From NCBI GenBank assembly GCA_022600195.1, contig JAHZKX010000008.1, positions 1 to 41,280 of the forward strand: 41,280 bases of DNA, in the 5' to 3' direction. This DNA is from Planctomycetota bacterium. Its GTDB lineage: Bacteria > Planctomycetota > Planctomycetia > Planctomycetales > Planctomycetaceae. A program made the translations under genes and the position numbers. Under the pieces are notes generated by a model. It was not told the DNA's origin, made no database searches, and saw only the letters and a list, made by a program, of their open reading frames with translations. Shown here in pieces: positions 36,701 to 41,280 of this stretch (the first letter of the stretch is position 1; each line of letters begins with the position of its first letter).

Positions 36701-39700
36701 TGTTTCGGTGATCTGAATTTCACCTGAAGTCTGGTTGGTGATATTAATCTGATCGACTTGTGTTTCAATAGCGCCATTCGCATCGGCAACTTTCCCGACT
36801 CCTGTTGCGGAGACAATCGTGACTCGGGCTCCCACTTCATTTGCGATCAGGTCTTCACCTGTACTGTCGCCGGCATCAATGACACTTGACATAGTTTCCA
36901 GATGAATGGCGAAGTCAGTGGCGTTCGTGGTGATGATTTGACTGAGAGTGATATCATCAGTTGCCATCAAAGTGACCGCCCCATCACCGGCGTTGATAAA
37001 TGAGCCGTCCGACATGGTGATGCCACCGAATGTTCCGTTAGCAATGCTGTCTGAATCGGCAGTCAGCATGACATTGCCAGATGTGCTGGTCAAGTTATTG
37101 GAATCATTGAAAATGATGTCTCTGGCTGTAGAGATAGTGACACTGCCCGTTTCACTTTGAATGTTCTGATTCAAAATCAAATCGCCGTTTGTGTCTGTGA
37201 CATCAATCAGCAGCGTTCCCGTGCCAAAAGTGCTCACTAAGTTTGTGACGGTAATGCTGCCCGCTGATGTCAGAGAAACGTTTGTGTTCGTGCCTCCCGT
37301 CAGAGCATTGGAGTCTGTGTTCAGATCGACGAGTTCCAGGGCAGGGGAGTCGTTAATAATCACGAAGTCGCTGCCAGTGGCTGTGCCGTCAAATTGTTGC
37401 GCGGTGATCTCGACTGTTTCTGCAGAGGTTGAGTTAAACAAAATCGCGTTAACGGCGTTGATATCGATATTTCCGCCACCTGCATCAATGATGTTCGGGG
37501 CATCCAGTCTTAAATTTGCTGTTTGCAGCCCGGTTGGCACAGTAATCGATGTGTCGGAAACGAGTCCAATATCATCTTGTGAATTACTGATTCCTGTAGT
37601 CAGTGAGACATCAAGTGAACCGTTGGTCGCTTTTACGAAGGTTGTTCCTGCACTGAGTGTGCCTGCATCCAGGTTGATCAATTCAGGTGAAGTGTCCGTA
37701 TTATGAATGGCAATGATGTTGCCACTGGTCAGGTCCATGTGGTCAACGGTTGTTTGAATTGGATCGAAACCAGCTTCGGTAAAGATGCTGGAGATACCGC
37801 CGATATTATTAGCGGCAACAGCCGTTAATTGATCACCGAATGTGATGTTCATGTCGGAACTATCAGAATCAAGGATATCACGTCCGGAATTCAGTGTGAT
37901 GTCTGCCGTATTCTGAGCAGTTAATGATGTGATAATGATATCGCTGGTGGCTCCCGTTGCGGTGAGCGAAATACCATTGGTGAGTTCAGAAGCCGAGCTG
38001 TTTTGCGAGATCACATCAATTGCTTGAATTGTGCCTCCGGCATTGACGGTGATAGGGCCATCGGCTGTTGTGAGTTGTGTCAGTGTGATATCGTCCACTT
38101 CAAGAATACGTAGTCCGCCGGGATTTGTATTAACTGCGGCGGTGACAGTATTAACGTCAGTTTGCACGTTTATTCCATCCTGAGTGCCACCAGCACTGCT
38201 GGACGTCATCATCAGGTTGTCGGCTGTGATACGATTCATGTCGATATCGTTTGTGTCGAGAATGCCATCATCGGCTGTGAGTATGACATCGGCAATACCT
38301 GTTGCCGTAATGGTTGTTACAAGAATATCACTGTTTGTACCGGTTGCAGTTAGGGAGATGTCATTGTCGTCGCTGGCGGAATTATTCGTCGACACAACTG
38401 AAGTCGCGGTGATCGTGGCTGTGGCATTGAATGTGATATTTCCGTCAAAGGTTGAAACATTGAGGAGTTCAGCATCAATGCCGTTATCGATGAAAAGATT
38501 TCCGATTCCAGAAACGGTTGCGGAAAGTGTGCTGATATCCGTTTCCAGTGGGTTGCCATCACCAATGCCGGTGACTGCGTTTAAGACAGCAGTGGATGCG
38601 GTGATATCCGTATGTGTATCACCATTATCGGTAATTGCCGCTGACAAAGAGTCTATATTCACAGTTCCAGTGGTAAGCAGGCCTCCTAAAAGAACGTTTC
38701 CATCAGTGGTGAGGTTAATGTCACCTGAGCCAGCATCGATCAAAGCGTCATCGGCCATTGTGATGGGGTTGCCGTTATTGCCAGCTGCGTTGTCGGCGGT
38801 GACTGTAACAGTACCTGAAGTTGAGTTGATTCGCACCATGTCTCCCATAGAGACATCATCTTCCGAAGTAACGGTTACCGTTCCCACGTTACTGTTTAGG
38901 GTTGCGGCTGTGTTGAGTTCAATTCCATTGCCCGTGCCGGTGGAATTCCCGAGAAGTTCGATGTTTCCTGTGCCGGTTATTGTGATACTGGAACTGTCTG
39001 AGATCTGAATTCCATCATTGCCGTTCGATGTTCCATTGATGGTGATATTACCATTGGATGAATTGATTTGTCCCGAGGCGTTTAGAATCTGCACTCCATC
39101 GGATGCGGTTCCCGCTCCGTTGGAAACACCTGTGATCACAATGTTTCCGTCAGTGGATTGTACATTGCTGTTGATCATTACGCCTGCGTTGTCAGAAGCA
39201 GTGGTGCCGTTGATGGTGATTGTTGCTGCGTTGACACCGGTGCCGGTGGAAAGCACAACTCCCTGGTCCACAATTTGAATTCCGTCACCTGTTGTGGTGT
39301 TGCCGACGATCTGAATATTGCCATCAACGGAGGTCACGTTTGTGGACGCATTCTCAATACGAACTCCCGTGTTATCAGCAAGCCCCGTGCCTCCCGTGCC
39401 GTTAATGGTGATCGTGCCAGCAGAAGCGCCCGTGCTTGTTGAACTGATTGTTGTACCCGTATGGAGGTGGACGCCATCATGGTTGCTGGTTAAGCCATCG
39501 TCGCCACCAAAGCCGGTGATGAGAATGTTGCCCAATCCAGTTGTTTCGATGGTTGCGTTCTCTGCTTCGACACCAGTGAAGTCACCGGTTGTCGTACCAG
39601 TGTCGTTTGCCAGTAGTGTGATCCCACCATCCACGGTTTTCAGATTACTACCACTGTTCAGTTTTATGTTTCGCGGTGTCGTGAGTAAGAGTGCACCCGT

Positions 39701-41280
39701 GCCAAATGTAGCGATTGTTGTTCCGATATTGACAATGAGTTCGTCGGTGGCAGTGAATGTGACAGAATCTGTTGTTGATTGAACGTCTTCTGTAATGTCA
39801 AGAACACCCATGGCGTTGACCAGGATCTCCAGGTCGGCGTCGATTCCAACCTGAGGAGTGATATTGCCAACAGTTAAATTACCCATGTTGTCGAGGAAGA
39901 AGCCGCCCAAACCGGCATCTGCTTCCAGAAAGGAAATGGCGGTGTCGATGGCATCTGCTAATTTTCCAATGCCCATGTTGGCATTCATGACGAGCTGGTT
40001 TGCTGTTACATTTTTTGCAGCAGTGATGTCATTGTCTGTGATGTTGCCATTGGTAGATGTGATATCAACGCGTCCGCCTGTTGTGCTGATGGCAGAAACG
40101 GCAACGTTGTCGTAGGCGGAGAGTCGAATCTGTCCCCCTTGCGATTGCACGGTGCTGCCTGAATTCATCGTGATGCTGCCGGCATTCGAATTGTCGTTAT
40201 CTGCCGTCAGCGTAATCATGCCACTGGCCTGGCTGACAATGTTTGTTGTGGAACTGAGTGTGATATCATTGTCTGCGAGAAGTGTGATGCTTCCATCGAT
40301 ACTGGTTAGATTCGATGAGATGGTAATATCTGAAGCGGCACCCCGGGCAGTCAATAGAATGGTTCCCGCTGCGTTGACTGTGACTCCACCTGTCGTAATG
40401 GAGTTGCTACCCGCAGAAACATTGATTTCGACACTGCCGCTACCTGTTCCTGCGGTGGTGTCAAAACTGCTGTTCAATGCGGTGAAGCCGGTGACGGCGT
40501 CCACATTGATATTTCCTGCATCACCTGTCAGTACATTGCCATTCGTGAAATCCACCTTCCCGGTGTTTGAAGTGACTCCAATTGAACCACCGGACATCGT
40601 GCCAAGAGTGGTGTCGATACCAGTACCCGTTGATGTGATATCACCTGTGGCTTGTATTACAACACCGCCTCCGTCTCCGGTGTTTATTCCAAAGTCTTCT
40701 AATGTGACGGTTCCAGTCGCGGTAATCGAAATGTCACCGCGAGAATTTACTCCGTTATCTTTAGTGGTAACATTGCCATTCGAAGCGTCAATGTTCACCG
40801 ACGTGGCAGTTGTATTTGTTGTTGTGACCGAACGCGTGGTGACGTTTGCGCCATCGATCTCAATGGTTCCCGAACCTGCATCGAGACTTGAGCCCATTTG
40901 CATGCTTACGTCACCTGTGCCTGACAGATCAGAATCGGCAGTGACAGTCACATTACCATCGGTACTCACGGCAGCATTGAAAATAATGTTGTTAGTGGCG
41001 CTGATATCGACATTGATGCCACTTCCCCCGGTTAGTGTCGAATTAAAAGTGATGTCGTCCATTGTGGTGGAAGTGAAATTTGTTGACATTCCGAGAATGA
41101 CGGCGTCATGGTAGGTCTGAGAGCCTGTGGTATCGACGCTACCGCCGTTGACATTCGTGGTTCCAGGGGCGTCGGTCGTCAGACTCATGAGGGCAGTACT
41201 GTTCCCGACGGTGCCGTTGAAGTTGGTCAGTCCGGCGGTGTTGACGTCGAGTGTGACGGCTCCGTTGAGGGTTTTGTTAA
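33725..41280 (-). CDS. Giant beta-strand-repeat surface protein (5' end outside window)
   Basis: At least 2517 residues; the frame stays open through the right edge (the ATG at 41188 is internal, with NGTVGNSTAL upstream in frame), so the N-terminus and signal are missing. The sequence is Asp, Thr, Asn, Gly and Ser rich with short strands such as GNITINGTSNGNDGIQIS, as in filamentous haemagglutinin-like beta-helices. A module of roughly 200-270 residues recurs: ITLLAD..., GGITMSDG, AGTG, DNLTIGQLFTT, VVDAGD, ADEL, then a GIG...LET...LSA element. Near residue 2133 a PKD-like segment (FFITIDWGDGTVETTNF) occurs. The last 250 residues are non-repetitive, with DGRYQLYLKEAGEERIRL. No autotransporter barrel, LPXTG or PEP-CTERM signal is seen at the C-terminus. 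Probable adhesin or cell-surface layer component; the transport route is unknown. Confidence 0.85.
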   Translation of the reverse strand, partial: NKTLNGAVTLDVNTAGLTNFNGTVGNSTALMSLTTDAPGTTNVNGGSVDTTGSQTYHDAVILGMSTNFTSTTMDDITFNSTLTGGSGINVDISATNNIIFNAAVSTDGNVTVTADSDLSGTGDVSMQMGSSLDAGSGTIEIDGANVTTRSVTTTNTTATSVNIDASNGNVTTKDNGVNSRGDISITATGTVTLEDFGINTGDGGGVVIQATGDITSTGTGIDTTLGTMSGGSIGVTSNTGKVDFTNGNVLTGDAGNINVDAVTGFTALNSSFDTTAGTGSGSVEINVSAGSNSITTGGVTVNAAGTILLTARGAASDITISSNLTSIDGSITLLADNDITLSSTTNIVSQASGMITLTADNDNSNAGSITMNSGSTVQSQGGQIRLSAYDNVAVSAISTTGGRVDITSTNGNITDNDITAAKNVTANQLVMNANMGIGKLADAIDTAISFLEADAGLGGFFLDNMGNLTVGNITPQVGIDADLEILVNAMGVLDITEDVQSTTDSVTFTATDELIVNIGTTIATFGTGALLLTTPRNIKLNSGSNLKTVDGGITLLANDTGTTTGDFTGVEAENATIETTGLGNILITGFGGDDGLTSNHDGVHLHTGTTISSTSTGASAGTITINGTGGTGLADNTGVRIENASTNVTSVDGNIQIVGNTTTGDGIQIVDQGVVLSTGTGVNAATITINGTTASDNAGVMINSNVQSTDGNIVITGVSNGAGTASDGVQILNASGQINSSNGNITINGTSNGNDGIQISDSSSITITGTGNIELLGNSTGTGNGIELNTAATLNSNVGTVTVTSEDDVSMGDMVRINSTSGTVTVTADNAAGNNGNPITMADDALIDAGSGDINLTTDGNVLLGGLLTTGTVNIDSLSAAITDNGDTHTDITASTAVLNAVTGIGDGNPLETDISTLSATVSGIGNLFIDNGIDAELLNVSTFDGNITFNATATITATSVVSTNNSASDDNDISLTATGTNSDILVTTITATGIADVILTADDGILDTNDIDMNRITADNLMMTSSSAGGTQDGINVQTDVNTVTAAVNTNPGGLRILEVDDITLTQLTTADGPITVNAGGTIQAIDVISQNSSASELTNGISLTATGATSDIIITSLTAQNTADITLNSGRDILDSDSSDMNITFGDQLTAVAANNIGGISSIFTEAGFDPIQTTVDHMDLTSGNIIAIHNTDTSPELINLDAGTLSAGTTFVKATNGSLDVSLTTGISNSQDDIGLVSDTSITVPTGLQTANLRLDAPNIIDAGGGNIDINAVNAILFNSTSAETVEITAQQFDGTATGSDFVIINDSPALELVDLNTDSNALTGGTNTNVSLTSAGSITVTNLVSTFGTGTLLIDVTDTNGDLILNQNIQSETGSVTISTARDIIFNDSNNLTSTSGNVMLTADSDSIANGTFGGITMSDGSFINAGDGAVTLMATDDITLSQIITTNATDFAIHLETMSSVIDAGDSTGEDLIANEVGARVTIVSATGVGKVADANGAIETQVDQINITNQTSGEIQITETDALIIHDIIQATAGNISVIAGDNIRLSGLIQTITGDVVLDSQASIIDQNDGMPDPLNIHAINLDLNAITGIGVGDTLELSVDNFSADTTNGDILLHNTATTGVTATSITTGTGNIELEQIGNESLSVDLASTDDGNITISNEGDAQTDLLTLTSITAGGTAPEINLSTIGFGNILLGDVSGLTGLISVTSAGNINDAVDDQVSPEVDIDASSGSIILQALNGIGNNEIVELAAGNLTINTTTGNIDVSNLSSSATGPVTVFQVTTGLGTIDFIQTGGQSTTFEEISTTDSDITILADGSMTFENPGILTDVVSTDGTGTIQVTATGVDSSIQINDGFRTIGGTIDLTAEKNLAFGNEGDVSSSDGKITLLADSAARGAGGGGITMSDGTIFNAGTGIVDLQAGDNLTIGQLFTTTLSRLTSTAGGVVDAGDTDGADITADELVIRTAAGAGSTNPLETAVSLLAATNSDSGNIQIHNDLGGGLLTIGTVDGLAGITNAAGVPGDIIISNASPLTVNSPVTNSSGGHIDLESTGPGNLTLNAPVRAFGGHGNINVEAGDGILDFNDTGVASDHSVAGNGIFSGHGTSGVLFDSDMTLNSETGAIADIPPDLRNIFTPQIEATGDATVTGDFGRFTEENFFITIDWGDGTVETTNFSNPGSFVFTHNYVANPNSGNPAAPIPIIVTMQGDMQFTFSDGSGNLDFTTETGFLETPGDGLATVAIDTTPQVPLLIFPPTQTILDATSSQQTVFTSKDTVSIESSINEANKNAERLVFLRILAPNGNVIEDVVIQESDLDNLPKLFKSLPDGRYQLYLKEAGEERIRLLMDVDIRGGKATDVTEDQSAPANQKNPDADNSTTQRQVEESMPLSSRTNLFQEELKTLTTVASTDADTASTPEDLLYSDRILIDGNSAGLLFDQNRVGTKTNQSATELNGLQADHAEKAWSSAALLSGYFHGKSLLKKPVKQDDFDDAMGKYGRRLLNRNYNLFKRNQ

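Noticed and set aside
33725-41280. Dense short repeated motifs on the minus strand, considered as a CRISPR-like or satellite array
   Set aside because: The repeats are coding, in one open frame, and degenerate at DNA level without constant repeat length or unique spacers.

Overview
The window reads as chromosomal DNA from a marine-type planctomycete of the Planctomyces/Gimesia kind. The evidence is the gene repertoire: a prepilin-like DUF1559 protein with a C-terminal H-X9-DG motif, a BlaI/BlaR1 pair without a penicillin-binding domain, a giant Ser/Thr kinase with WD40 repeats, a planctomycete-style rve transposase, a LamG protein and a multi-thousand-residue beta-strand-repeat surface protein. 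The genus is inferred from gene content only.

Layout. (1) 1-1588: the 3' end of what looks like a tRNA-Ser gene, a hairpin, three short direct repeats and a tyrosine recombinase; this resembles the tRNA-proximal end of an integrative element. (2) 2162-4784: an operon of a DUF1559 pseudopilin-like protein, a BlaI repressor and a BlaR1-type M56 protease, with a perfect 16-bp palindrome between the promoter boxes. (3) 5226-8707: an LtaS/MdoB-type membrane phosphotransferase and a PAP2-phosphatase lipoprotein, probably acting on envelope lipids or glycans. (4) 8722-17101, minus strand: response regulator, sensor kinase, membrane-fusion protein, CusA/CzcA-type RND pump and TolC-type outer-membrane lipoprotein, a complete metal-efflux locus with its own two-component system. 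(5) 17698-19859: two tandem, diverged, exported paralogues of unknown function with shared histidines; a diverged repeat of about 57 bp lies outside each end of the pair. (6) 20315-23223: an SH3-TPR protein, then an insertion sequence with imperfect inverted ends abutting the stump of a second transposase. (7) 23748-28398: an exported LamG protein with an apparent seven-bladed propeller inserted in the LamG fold, a 1-kb region with few features, an exported DsrE-family protein behind a good sigma70-like promoter, and a glycine-zipper lipoprotein. (8) 28421-41280, minus strand: a 1723-residue membrane Ser/Thr kinase with 21 WD40 repeats, preceded by a giant repeat protein whose N-terminus lies beyond the right edge.

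Most products are envelope-located: efflux, lipid/glycan phosphotransfer, surface adhesin-like repeats and secreted lectin-like or redox proteins, together with three signalling systems (BlaI/BlaR1, the two-component pair and the WD40 kinase). No CRISPR array, rRNA or complete tRNA was found. The least explained items are the twin histidine-bearing paralogues, the propeller-in-LamG architecture and the giant protein/kinase pair. Start sites were moved from the longest possible frame where a ribosome-binding site, signal peptide or family length argued for it.
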